DNA of 8,791 nucleotides from JAIOIW01 sp050304175 (GCA_050304175.1 JBNLDE010000045.1:1-8791), one strand, 5' to 3'. Positions 1 to 6,173 are shown, counted from the first letter of the stretch. Numbers and translations are program-made. The notes: a model not told the origin generated them from the sequence alone.

Positions 1-2
1 CG

Positions 3-28
3 AAAAAGCCCCGCTGAACGCAGGGCTT
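3..28 (-). terminator. Rho-independent terminator of the NDUFA12-like gene
   Basis: Read on the minus strand, AAGCCC (28-23) pairs with GGGCTT (11-6). The stem continues through a T-G wobble and two GC pairs to a five-base loop (19-15), and five T residues follow (7-3). It begins 30 bases after the TGA of the gene at 58-444, the right place to end that transcript. The plus-strand version has a C-A mismatch instead of the wobble and no T tract, so it works best for minus-strand transcription. Confidence 0.8.
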
Positions 29-57
29 GAACGTTTTGAACCTGTGCCGGAGCGCTA

Positions 58-444
58 TCAGTTGCCCGGGGTCCAGGCCTCGTAGTCGCCGGTTACATCC
101 GGACGCTTTTCCGGGGTCAGGATCGAACCGTGCGGACGGTAGGCTTCCGGAGTGCCCGTGCCGTTGACACGATGCGGCTTCTGCCAGTGTCTCGCGTGAT
201 ATGTCTCTTCGGTCGGCGGCGTATCGACCCGGTGATGCATCCAGCCATGCCAGCCCGGCGGGATAGTGGACGCCTCGGCGACGCCGTTGTAGGTCACCCA
301 GCGCTTTTTGCCGCCGCGTTCCTTGTAGTACTTGTTGCCGAATTCATCTTCCCCGACAAACTCTCCCTTGCGCCAGGTAAAGAAGCGGGTGCCCATGGTC
401 TGGCCGTTCCACCAGGTGAAGAGTTCAAGCAGCAGAGTTTTCAT
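58..444 (-). CDS. NADH:ubiquinone oxidoreductase subunit NDUFA12 family protein (complex I accessory subunit)
   Basis: The 128-residue product matches the NDUFA12 (B17.2) family in length and pattern. It has an N-terminal FTWWNGQTMGT (9-19), then the conserved block GEFVGEDEFGNKYY (27-40), GKKRWVTYNG (45-54) and PPGWHGWMHH (62-71), and a Pro/Arg-rich C-terminus. In mitochondria and alphaproteobacteria this is a non-catalytic accessory subunit at the membrane side of the peripheral arm of respiratory complex I, with no cofactor motif expected. I chose ATG at 444 because family members usually start MKTxLLxxFTWWNG. A TTG at 471 would add nine residues (MRSKDLLRA) not typical of the family. An AAAGGA sequence lies about 12 bases upstream of the ATG. 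A terminator follows. No other complex I gene is in the window, as is usual for this subunit. Confidence 0.93.
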   Translation of the reverse strand: MKTLLLELFTWWNGQTMGTRFFTWRKGEFVGEDEFGNKYYKERGGKKRWVTYNGVAEASTIPPGWHGWMHHRVDTPPTEETYHARHWQKPHRVNGTGTPEAYRPHGSILTPEKRPDVTGDYEAWTPGN

Positions 445-661
445 GGCCCTCAAAAGGTCCTTTGATCGCAAGTCAATTCGCTCGGGACGGCCAGATATCC
501 ATGGCCGCCGTATTTTGGCGGACTATGGCGGCAAGAACCGCGTCTGTCCAGACGCCATGCATACAAAATAGTCGGTAATTTCCCGATTTGGCCGTCATGC
601 CGCAGCGCACGCGGCGAGGCCACCCTACCCTACGCCATGCCCGACATCTTTCGGCTAAGCG

Positions 662-1390
662 TCAGTGAAACTTGTTGCCGACTACCGGCGCAAACTTGGC
701 TTCACGAATATGCTTGGCGGCCGCCGACTGTGTGTTCTTCAACTTGCCCTTCTTCGCCCCTGCCGATTGTTTGCGAACGTCCGCGAAATCGGACCCAGAC
801 GCCGGTTTCTTGTCGAAGGCCTCTTCCACGGCGCTTTCCACCGCGGCCCGCTTTTGAACGGCAATCCGGTGATGCAGGCGTGCACCGGCCTGGGACTGCA
901 TTTTCTCCGCCTGTTCGTCCATGGTCTTCTGGATGCCGTAAATATTGTAAAAGCCGGATTGCTCCAGGATCATCGGACGGTCGTCACTCGCAAGCCATTT
1001 CAGCCGCTTGTAGAGCGTTGACGGGGAGACCGGCTTGACAAGCACATGATGGGCGCCGGCACGCAGGGCCTTGTCCACCAGCGGCCGTGTGCCATGGGCC
1101 GTGATGAAGAGAATCGGCACGTAACAAAGAGGCTCCATGTGCCGGTGCCGCACCAGCCGCAAAAACTGATAGCCGGACGTCGGAGCCATGCGCCAGTCAG
1201 TAAGAATCACATTTGGCGGTTCCGCAAGGCTCGACTCAAGGGCATCGTCCGCCGAATCAAATACCCGGACGCGCGCAACCTTGAAACTCAGGAGAATCGA
1301 TCGGAGAATCGTTTGCATCGGCTTGCTGTCTTCCACGACAACGGCGTCGATGTCCTCCATGGCGAGCCCGAAGGCGGCATGATGCTTCAT
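662..1390 (-). CDS. Stand-alone response regulator receiver-domain protein
   Basis: The 242-residue protein carries a full CheY-like receiver domain (about 14-130). It has an acidic pocket E20/D21, phospho-acceptor D65 in ILTDWRMAPTSG, switch residue T97 in FITAHG, and K119 in VLVKPVS. All phosphorylation residues are present, so it should accept phosphate from a histidine kinase, but no kinase is encoded here. After the receiver come a linker with Tyr/Ile (FYNIYGIQKTMDEQ), a helical Glu/Ala stretch and a Lys-rich tail ending in VVGNKFH. I recognise no DNA-binding or enzymatic output domain. The ATG at 1390 has only a distant G-rich tract as RBS. A second ATG at 1360 (residue 11, MEDIDAVVVEDS) is also credible and would put the receiver nearer the N-terminus. 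It is transcribed divergently from nrdJ across a long intergenic region. Its target is unknown, and proteins of this type are sometimes adaptors. Confidence 0.9.
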   Translation of the reverse strand: MKHHAAFGLAMEDIDAVVVEDSKPMQTILRSILLSFKVARVRVFDSADDALESSLAEPPNVILTDWRMAPTSGYQFLRLVRHRHMEPLCYVPILFITAHGTRPLVDKALRAGAHHVLVKPVSPSTLYKRLKWLASDDRPMILEQSGFYNIYGIQKTMDEQAEKMQSQAGARLHHRIAVQKRAAVESAVEEAFDKKPASGSDFADVRKQSAGAKKGKLKNTQSAAAKHIREAKFAPVVGNKFH

Positions 1391-1503
1391 TGAGTGCGGG
1401 CCCCTTTTCCCTGTTCCGGCCGCACTAAACCAGCTCCGGCTTAAACCCGGTTGAAATCGACAGGTGCCATTTTCTTCAAATTTTCATAAAAAGAGGTTCA
1501 AAG

Positions 1504-1512
1504 TCATCCACA
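1504..1512 (+). promoter_or_regulatory. Near-consensus DnaA box (TCATCCACA)
   Basis: One mismatch from the DnaA box TTATCCACA. It lies about 115 bases upstream of the response-regulator start. A second one-mismatch box is 98 bases away. One-mismatch 9-mers are common by chance, so this is weak alone. It is listed because DnaA boxes are known in the E. coli nrdAB control region. Confidence 0.3.
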
Positions 1513-1601
1513 GGATTGATCGGAAAACCCCGCTTCACTCCTTTGGCTGGAAAGCAAGCGTAAAATTCCACGGAGTTGCGCTCTCCCCACTCCCCTCCCC
1601 A

Positions 1602-1610
1602 ATATCCACA
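1602..1610 (+). promoter_or_regulatory. Near-consensus DnaA box (ATATCCACA)
   Basis: One mismatch from TTATCCACA and in the same orientation as the copy at 1504-1512. It sits in the middle of the divergent intergenic region, about 240 bases upstream of the proposed nrdJ -35. This is suggestive only. Confidence 0.3.
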
Positions 1611-1676
1611 TCGGCACACAATATTTTGCGCCCGCCCACAATTCAGGCACTAGCTCTTGTCGCTCGACCCTTGACC

Positions 1677-1691
1677 TTAAGAAATCATTTA
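1677..1691 (+). promoter_or_regulatory. Possible CtrA-like site (TTAA-N7-TTTA)
   Basis: The alphaproteobacterial cell-cycle regulator CtrA binds TTAA-N7-TTAA. Here TTAA (1677-1680), seven bases and TTTA (1688-1691) give seven of eight matches. It lies about 155 bases upstream of the nrdJ -35, so it could equally serve an unseen promoter, or be chance in an AT-rich stretch. Confidence 0.22.
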
Positions 1692-1722
1692 CATTAGTTT
1701 CTCTATCATTGCGATGTGCGTA

Positions 1723-1749
1723 ACCGGCAGCCCTATCGGGCAAACCGGT
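1723..1749 (+). other. Two-part hairpin upstream of nrdJ
   Basis: ACCGG (1723-1727) pairs with CCGGT (1745-1749), and GCCC (1730-1733) with GGGC (1738-1741), enclosing a TATC loop. It has no T tract, so it is not a normal terminator. It lies upstream of the proposed nrdJ promoter and would be transcribed only from a further-upstream start. Function unknown. Confidence 0.4.
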
Positions 1750-1843
1750 CATCCAAAACCAGCAGTAAAAGCGTAGCGCTCCGGGTCTTTTCTCACAAAG
1801 CCGGGAGAAGGGTATTTGTGTGCCGGCGTCAGCCGCGTATTTC

Positions 1844-1872
1844 GTGACAAACCTGTTGATGAGCACTATATA
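1844..1872 (+). promoter_or_regulatory. Proposed sigma70-type promoter of nrdJ
   Basis: GTGACA (1844-1849; five of six to TTGACA) is followed by exactly 17 bases and then TATATA (1867-1872; four of six to TATAAT). Transcription would start near 1879-1881, giving a leader of about 155 bases. The -10 element lies entirely inside the NrdR palindrome, so bound repressor should block RNA polymerase directly. The hexamers and spacing are read from sequence; the start site is inferred. Confidence 0.55.
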
Positions 1873-1878
1873 TAGTGG
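1863..1878 (+). promoter_or_regulatory. NrdR box (perfect 14-base palindrome) on the nrdJ -10 element
   Basis: CACTATATATAGTG (1864-1877) is a perfect palindrome and closely matches the known NrdR box (roughly acaCwAtATaTwGtgt). NrdR is the ATP/dATP-sensing zinc-finger/ATP-cone repressor of ribonucleotide reductase genes. The gene just downstream is a ribonucleotide reductase, which strongly supports the call. Outer arms TGTTGAT (1854-1860) and ATCAACA (1879-1885) extend the dyad with unequal gaps of three and one base. The nrdR gene itself is not in the window. Confidence 0.88.
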
Positions 1879-1894
1879 ATCAACAAAAAAGATG

Positions 1895-1908
1895 CGCTAC
1901 ATACAGGA
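1895..1908 (+). promoter_or_regulatory. Degenerate second NrdR box
   Basis: CGCTACATACAGGA matches the perfect box at 9 of 14 positions and keeps the CTA-ATA-AG core. Its offset from that box is exactly 31 bases, the three-helical-turn spacing at which NrdR boxes usually occur in pairs. An alternative partner upstream at 1833-1846 (CCGCGTATTTCGTG) also has a 31-base offset, with 8 of 14 matches. Either could be the low-affinity partner. Confidence 0.5.
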
Positions 1909-1931
1909 ATGCGCCTGTGGTGAGCAGGGGG

Positions 1932-1972
1932 CATCCGGCACCGGAGGCGGACAGCGACGCCAGGACCGGATG
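1932..1972 (+). other. Structured nrdJ leader: stem with inner hairpin
   Basis: CATCCGG (1932-1938) pairs perfectly with CCGGATG (1966-1972), enclosing an inner stem GGCG (1946-1949)/CGCC (1958-1961) with an eight-base loop. The structure ends about 60 bases before the nrdJ ATG, within the predicted 5' UTR. It lacks the conserved cobalamin riboswitch core, so I do not call it a riboswitch. It may only be leader folding. Confidence 0.4.
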
Positions 1973-1989
1973 AGATGCGGGTTTTAAGA

Positions 1990-2007
1990 CCGGTTCGGTT
2001 GAACCGG
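1990..2007 (+). other. Perfect stem-loop just upstream of the nrdJ Shine-Dalgarno
   Basis: CCGGTTC (1990-1996), tetraloop GGTT, then GAACCGG (2001-2007): seven uninterrupted pairs. It ends 12 bases before the Shine-Dalgarno at 2020-2026. No T tract follows, so it is not an intrinsic terminator. It could affect translation initiation or mRNA stability. Confidence 0.45.
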
Positions 2008-2019
2008 CCGGGGACAATC

Positions 2020-2026
2020 AAGGGGA
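2020..2026 (+). promoter_or_regulatory. nrdJ: Shine-Dalgarno deciding the nrdJ start
   Basis: AAGGGGA ends seven bases before the ATG at 2034, ideal spacing. An in-frame TTG at 2028 would be only one base from it, so ATG 2034 (MRIERRYTKEG) is preferred. It also gives the N-terminus usual for this family. Confidence 0.75.
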
Positions 2027-2033
2027 TTTGAGA

Positions 2034-5000
2034 ATGCGGATCGAGCGGCGCTACACCAAGGAAGGCAAATCGCCTTACGCCGGCATTGAGTTTCGGACAG
2101 CAACCAGCGAAATCCGTAATCCGAACGGATCGGTTGTGTTCCGGCTGGAGAACATTCAGGTTCCGGCCCAGTTCTCTCAGGTCGCTGCCGACATTCTGGC
2201 CCAGAAGTATTTCCGCAAGGCCGGCGTCCCGGCCCGGCTGAAGCCGGTGGAAGAAAACACGGTCCCCTCCTGGCTGTGGCGCCACCAAGCCGACGAGACC
2301 GCACTTGAGGACCTTGCCGAAGACGAGCGCTACACATCCGAGATCGACGGCCGCCAGGTCTTCGACCGCCTCGCCGGCACCTGGACCTATTGGGGCTGGA
2401 AAGGCGGCTATTTCGACCAGGAATCGGATGCCCAGGCCTTTTATGACGAATTGCGCTACATGCTGGCGACTCAGAAAGTCGCGCCGAACTCGCCGCAATG
2501 GTTCAACACCGGCCTGCACTGGGCCTATGGCATCGACGGCCCGAGCCAGGGCCACTTCTATGTCGATTTCCAGACCGGCAAGCTGACCAAGTCCAAAACC
2601 GCTTACGAGCATCCGCAGCCCCATGCCTGCTTCATCCAGTCCGTCGGCGACGATCTGGTGAATGAAGGCGGCATCATGGACCTGTGGGTCCGCGAGGCGC
2701 GTCTCTTCAAATACGGCTCCGGCACGGGGTCCAACTTCTCCCATGTGCGCGCCGAGGGCGAAAAGCTGTCCGGCGGCGGTAAATCCTCCGGCCTGATGAG
2801 CTTCCTGAAGATCGGCGACCGGGCGGCCGGTGCGATCAAGTCCGGCGGCACCACCCGCCGCGCGGCCAAGATGGTCGTGGTCGATGTCGATCATCCGGAC
2901 ATCGCGGAATACATCAACTGGAAGGTCCGCGAAGAACAGAAGGTTGCCGCGCTCGTTACCGGCTCCAAGATCTGCCAGAAGCACCTTTCCGCAATCATGC
3001 GCGCCTGCGTCAACTGCGAGGCGGACAACGGCGACTGCTTCGACCCGGCCAAGAACCCGGCCCTGAAGCGCGAGATCCGCGCCGCGAAAAAGATGATGGT
3101 TCCGGAGAACTACATCCAGCGCGTCATCCAGTTCGCCAAACAGGGTTTCAACAAGATCGAATTCCCGATCTACAACACGGACTGGGATTCTGAAGCCTAT
3201 CTGACCGTTGCCGGCCAGAACTCCAACAACTCCGTGCGCGTCACCGATGGCTTCCTCAATTCAGTTGTCGAAGACAGTGAATGGGATCTGACCGCCCGCA
3301 AAACCGGCGGCGTTCTGAAAACCGTCAAGGCGAAGGAACTTTGGGAGCAGATCGGCTACGCCGCATGGGCGTCCGCTGACCCGGGTCTGCAGTATCACAC
3401 CACCATCAACGACTGGCACACCTGCCTGGCCGATGGCGAAATCCGCGCGTCCAACCCGTGCTCGGAATACATGTTCCTGGACGACACGGCCTGTAACCTG
3501 GCGTCCCTGAACCTGATGCAGTTCCGGAACAAGGACAGTTCCTTCGACATCGACAATTACGAACATGCCGTTCGTCTGTGGACCATCGTTCTGGAAATCT
3601 CGGTGCTGATGGCGCAGTTCCCGTCGAAGGAAATCGCGGAACTGTCCTACAAGTTCCGCACGCTCGGCCTCGGCTACGCCAATATCGGCGGCCTGCTGAT
3701 GACCTCGGGCATTCCCTACGATTCGCCCGAAGGCCGGGCGATATGCGGCGCCATCACGGCGGTCATGACCGGCGTGGCCTATGCCACCTCGGCGGAGATG
3801 GCCGGCGAGCTTGGCCCCTTCCCGCGCTACGAGGAGAATTCGGCCGACATGCTCCGGGTGATCCGCAACCATGCCCGCGCCGCGCATGGCTATGGCGACG
3901 GATACGAGGGGCTCAGCATCGCGCCGGTGCCGCTCGACATCAAATCCTGCCCGGACGGCAACCTGGTGGACCGGGCCAAGGCGGCCTGGGACCGCGCCTA
4001 CGAGCTCGGCGAGAAGCACGGCTACCGCAATGCCCAATCGACGGTGATCGCGCCGACCGGGACGATCGGCCTGGTGATGGACTGCGACACGACGGGCATC
4101 GAGCCGGACTTTGCGCTGGTGAAGTTCAAGAAGCTCGCCGGCGGCGGCTATTTCAAGATCATCAACCGCGCGGTTCCGGAAGCCCTGCGCACGCTCGGCT
4201 ACACCAACGACCAGATCGCCGAGATCGAGGCCTATGCCGTCGGCCACGGGTCGCTGGCCGGTGCACCGGGCATCAACAATGAGAGCCTGAAGGCCAAGGG
4301 CTTCACCGACGAGAAGATCGCCGAGCTCGAAGGCGGCCTGAAGGCGGCGTTCGACATCAAGTTCGCCTTCAACAGGTTCTCGCTCGGCGAGGACTTCTGC
4401 AGGGAAACGCTCGGCTTCACCGACGAGCAGCTTTCCGACATGTCGTTCGACATGCTGGCGGCGCTCGGCTTCTCGAAGACCGATATCGAGGCCGCGAACG
4501 TGCATGTCTGCGGCGCCATGACCCTGGAAGGCGCTCCGCACCTGAAGAAAGAGCATTACCCGGTGTTCGACTGCGCCAATCCGTGCGGCCGCATCGGCAA
4601 GCGCTTCCTGTCGGTGGAGAGCCACATCCGCATGATGGCGGCGGCGCAGCCGTTCATCTCCGGTGCGATCTCCAAGACGATCAACATGCCGAACGACGCC
4701 ACGGTGGCCGACTGCAACAATGCCTACATGCTGTCGTGGAAGCTGGCGCTGAAGGCCAACGCGCTCTACCGCGACGGCTCCAAGCTGTCGCAGCCGCTCA
4801 ATGCCCAGCTTCTCGCCGACGAGGACGAGGATGAGGACGAGGTGATCGAGGAACTGGTGGCGGCCACCGCCCCGGCCCAGGCCGCCGCGGCAGCGGAGAA
4901 GATCGTCGAACGCATCGTCGAGCGCGTCGTGCGCGAGCGCGAGAAGATGCCGGACCGTCGCAAGGGCTACACCCAGAAGGCGGTCGTCGGCGGCCACAAG

Positions 5001-5813
5001 GTCTATCTGCGCACCGGCGAATTCGACGACGGGCGCATCGGCGAGATCTTCATCGACATGCACAAGGAGGGCGCTGCCTTCCGCGCGATGATGAACAATT
5101 TCGCCATCGCCATCTCGCTCGGCCTGCAATACGGCGTGCCGCTCGACGAATATGTCGAGGCCTTCACCTTCACCAAGTTCGAGCCGGCCGGCATGGTCCA
5201 GGGCAACGACGCGATCAAGAACGCCACGTCGATCCTCGACTACGTGTTCCGCGAACTGGCGATCTCCTATCTCGGCCGCCACGACCTCGCCCATGTCGAC
5301 ACGTCGGACTTCTCCAACACCGCGCTTGGCAAGGGCATTTCGGAAGGCAAGGCGCAGCCGGTCTCCAAGGGCCTGACGCGCGGCGCCTCGCTGAAGGTGG
5401 TCACCGGCACCGAAACCCCCAAGGGATCGGCCGGCGGCAATCCGGGCCCGGCCCCGCTTAAAGCGCCGACCGCCACCGCGCCGGTGCGCGCGATGTCCTC
5501 CGGCGCGGCCGTCGCCACCAACGTGCTCGAGCTGCGCGAGGAGGTCACCGCCTTCAAGCGCGACTACGAGGAGCGGGCCAAGGAGTTCACCGCCGAGGTC
5601 GAGATCGAGGAAACGCTGTTCTCCGACGAGGCCGCGACAGAAGCCGCCGACATCAAGGCGGAGGCGAAAAAGGTCGAGGCCGACCGCCGCGCCAAGGCGG
5701 TCATGCAGGGCTATACCGGCGACATGTGCTCGGAATGCTCCAACTACACCATGGTGCGCAACGGCACCTGCCTGAAATGCGACACCTGCGGGAGCACAAG
5801 CGGGTGTAGCTGA
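2034..5813 (+). CDS. nrdJ: Adenosylcobalamin-dependent (class II) ribonucleoside-diphosphate reductase
   Basis: This 1,259-residue enzyme reduces ribonucleotides to deoxyribonucleotides using a cobalamin-generated thiyl radical, without oxygen or a second subunit. Visible landmarks are HAC199FIQSV (first redox cysteine), the GSGTGSNFS loop (228-236), NPC476SE with N474 and E478 (thiyl radical cysteine and its partners), C487 in TACNLASLNL (second redox cysteine) and PTGTI (674-678, phosphate binding). The C476-C487 gap of 11 equals that of Lactobacillus RTPR (C408/C419). After the barrel come an acidic run (929-937), a coiled helix rich in IVER (955-970), a TSCPD-type domain (about 975-1080), an Ala/Pro linker, and a cysteine tail with CxxC at 1232/1235 and 1246/1249 plus C1252 and C1258, for zinc binding and thiol transfer. 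Residues 721-822 hold four copies of a short LGFTDEQ-like motif. Length is normal for the alphaproteobacterial form. NrdR and oxygen-independent control are likely; monocistronic from spacing. Confidence 0.97.
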   Translation: MRIERRYTKEGKSPYAGIEFRTATSEIRNPNGSVVFRLENIQVPAQFSQVAADILAQKYFRKAGVPARLKPVEENTVPSWLWRHQADETALEDLAEDERYTSEIDGRQVFDRLAGTWTYWGWKGGYFDQESDAQAFYDELRYMLATQKVAPNSPQWFNTGLHWAYGIDGPSQGHFYVDFQTGKLTKSKTAYEHPQPHACFIQSVGDDLVNEGGIMDLWVREARLFKYGSGTGSNFSHVRAEGEKLSGGGKSSGLMSFLKIGDRAAGAIKSGGTTRRAAKMVVVDVDHPDIAEYINWKVREEQKVAALVTGSKICQKHLSAIMRACVNCEADNGDCFDPAKNPALKREIRAAKKMMVPENYIQRVIQFAKQGFNKIEFPIYNTDWDSEAYLTVAGQNSNNSVRVTDGFLNSVVEDSEWDLTARKTGGVLKTVKAKELWEQIGYAAWASADPGLQYHTTINDWHTCLADGEIRASNPCSEYMFLDDTACNLASLNLMQFRNKDSSFDIDNYEHAVRLWTIVLEISVLMAQFPSKEIAELSYKFRTLGLGYANIGGLLMTSGIPYDSPEGRAICGAITAVMTGVAYATSAEMAGELGPFPRYEENSADMLRVIRNHARAAHGYGDGYEGLSIAPVPLDIKSCPDGNLVDRAKAAWDRAYELGEKHGYRNAQSTVIAPTGTIGLVMDCDTTGIEPDFALVKFKKLAGGGYFKIINRAVPEALRTLGYTNDQIAEIEAYAVGHGSLAGAPGINNESLKAKGFTDEKIAELEGGLKAAFDIKFAFNRFSLGEDFCRETLGFTDEQLSDMSFDMLAALGFSKTDIEAANVHVCGAMTLEGAPHLKKEHYPVFDCANPCGRIGKRFLSVESHIRMMAAAQPFISGAISKTINMPNDATVADCNNAYMLSWKLALKANALYRDGSKLSQPLNAQLLADEDEDEDEVIEELVAATAPAQAAAAAEKIVERIVERVVREREKMPDRRKGYTQKAVVGGHKVYLRTGEFDDGRIGEIFIDMHKEGAAFRAMMNNFAIAISLGLQYGVPLDEYVEAFTFTKFEPAGMVQGNDAIKNATSILDYVFRELAISYLGRHDLAHVDTSDFSNTALGKGISEGKAQPVSKGLTRGASLKVVTGTETPKGSAGGNPGPAPLKAPTATAPVRAMSSGAAVATNVLELREEVTAFKRDYEERAKEFTAEVEIEETLFSDEAATEAADIKAEAKKVEADRRAKAVMQGYTGDMCSECSNYTMVRNGTCLKCDTCGSTSGCS

Positions 5814-5843
5814 GGAATCACGTCGCCCTGCTTGGCTAAATCC

Positions 5844-5872
5844 GCCGGCCGGTTCCGTAAATAGGCGCCGGC
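5844..5872 (+). other. nrdJ: GC-rich inverted repeat after nrdJ
   Basis: GCCGGC (5844-5849) and GCCGGC (5867-5872), each self-complementary, can pair around a 17-base loop, with further partial pairing CGG/GGC inside. It lies 31 bases after the nrdJ stop, where an end-of-transcript structure is expected. No T run follows, so termination would be weak or Rho-assisted. Confidence 0.35.
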
Positions 5873-5893
5873 CTCATGGCTGGGAAATAAATA

Positions 5894-6163
5894 ATGAGTA
5901 TTTCAAACAGCAGAGATTTTATTAGAGAAATTAAGCTCCATCCGGAACGCTTTTATATTATACATTATTCATGCCGAAGCCTATACGATGATATTGTCAA
6001 AGTGGATGGCGGCCAGTATGCCGAGAACGCGGGAGACCGGAGCCGGGATGCCCATTTCGAGCGAGCCGGATTCAAGACATTGCGGTTCTGGAATGACGCC
6101 GTAATCGGCAATATCGATGGCGTTTGCAAGGCGATCCTGGAAGCAGCGGGACGGCCACACTAG
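5894..6163 (+). CDS. Chimeric remnant: C-terminal part of a DUF559 (PD-(D/E)XK-like) protein with a foreign N-terminus
   Basis: This 89-residue ORF is composite. Residues from about 35 (IVKVDGGQYAENAGDRSRD, then HFERAGFKTLRFWNDAVIGN and DGVCKAILEA) closely follow the last half of DUF559 proteins (Vsr-like endonuclease fold), whose pattern is VEVDGGQH...RDxxLexxGyxvLRFWNxxVlxNldGVlxxIl. The preceding half of that domain (about 60 residues) is absent. Residues 1-34 (MSISNSRDFIREIKLHPERF, then YIIHYSCRSLYDD) are unlike DUF559 and are encoded by visibly AT-rich DNA, while the rest is GC-rich like its surroundings. The Glu expected before VDGG is Lys here, so nuclease activity is unlikely. RBS is weak (GGGAA, seven bases before the ATG). 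I infer a deletion or recombination fusion, probably non-functional. The source of the N-terminal part is not identified. It could be translated, since the frame is open. Confidence 0.6.
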   Translation: MSISNSRDFIREIKLHPERFYIIHYSCRSLYDDIVKVDGGQYAENAGDRSRDAHFERAGFKTLRFWNDAVIGNIDGVCKAILEAAGRPH

Positions 6164-6173
6164 CTCCTCTCTT

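Larger units (their letters stand above)
1391..2033. other. 643-base divergent intergenic region between the response regulator and nrdJ
   Basis: No convincing gene is present. The minus-strand ORF at 1504-1866 has no family signature, no good RBS, and its start lies in the nrdJ operator. The half near the response regulator (1440-1710) is comparatively AT-rich, with two near-consensus DnaA boxes and a near-CtrA motif. The half near nrdJ holds the hairpin at 1723-1749, the promoter with its NrdR palindrome, a structured leader and the Shine-Dalgarno, listed separately. I looked for the conserved B12-box of cobalamin riboswitches (GCCACTG) and did not find it. Confidence 0.7.

Noticed and set aside
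1504..1866. 120-codon minus-strand frame in the divergent intergenic region
   Set aside because: There is no convincing RBS, its start lies in the nrdJ promoter/operator, and the sequence has no recognisable domain.
1700..2033. Cobalamin riboswitch upstream of nrdJ
   Set aside because: Hairpins are present, but the conserved B12-box and the surrounding core are not, and the NrdR site already explains regulation.
1866..2984. 372-codon minus-strand frame overlapping the nrdJ start and operator
   Set aside because: It is antisense to nrdJ, has no family pattern, and its 3' end runs into the NrdR palindrome. A chance frame.
3261..5294. 677-codon open frame on the minus strand inside nrdJ
   Set aside because: It lies fully antisense to a gene with clear catalytic motifs. 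Its product is rich in Arg, Gly, Val and His with no domain, as expected opposite GC-rich codons.
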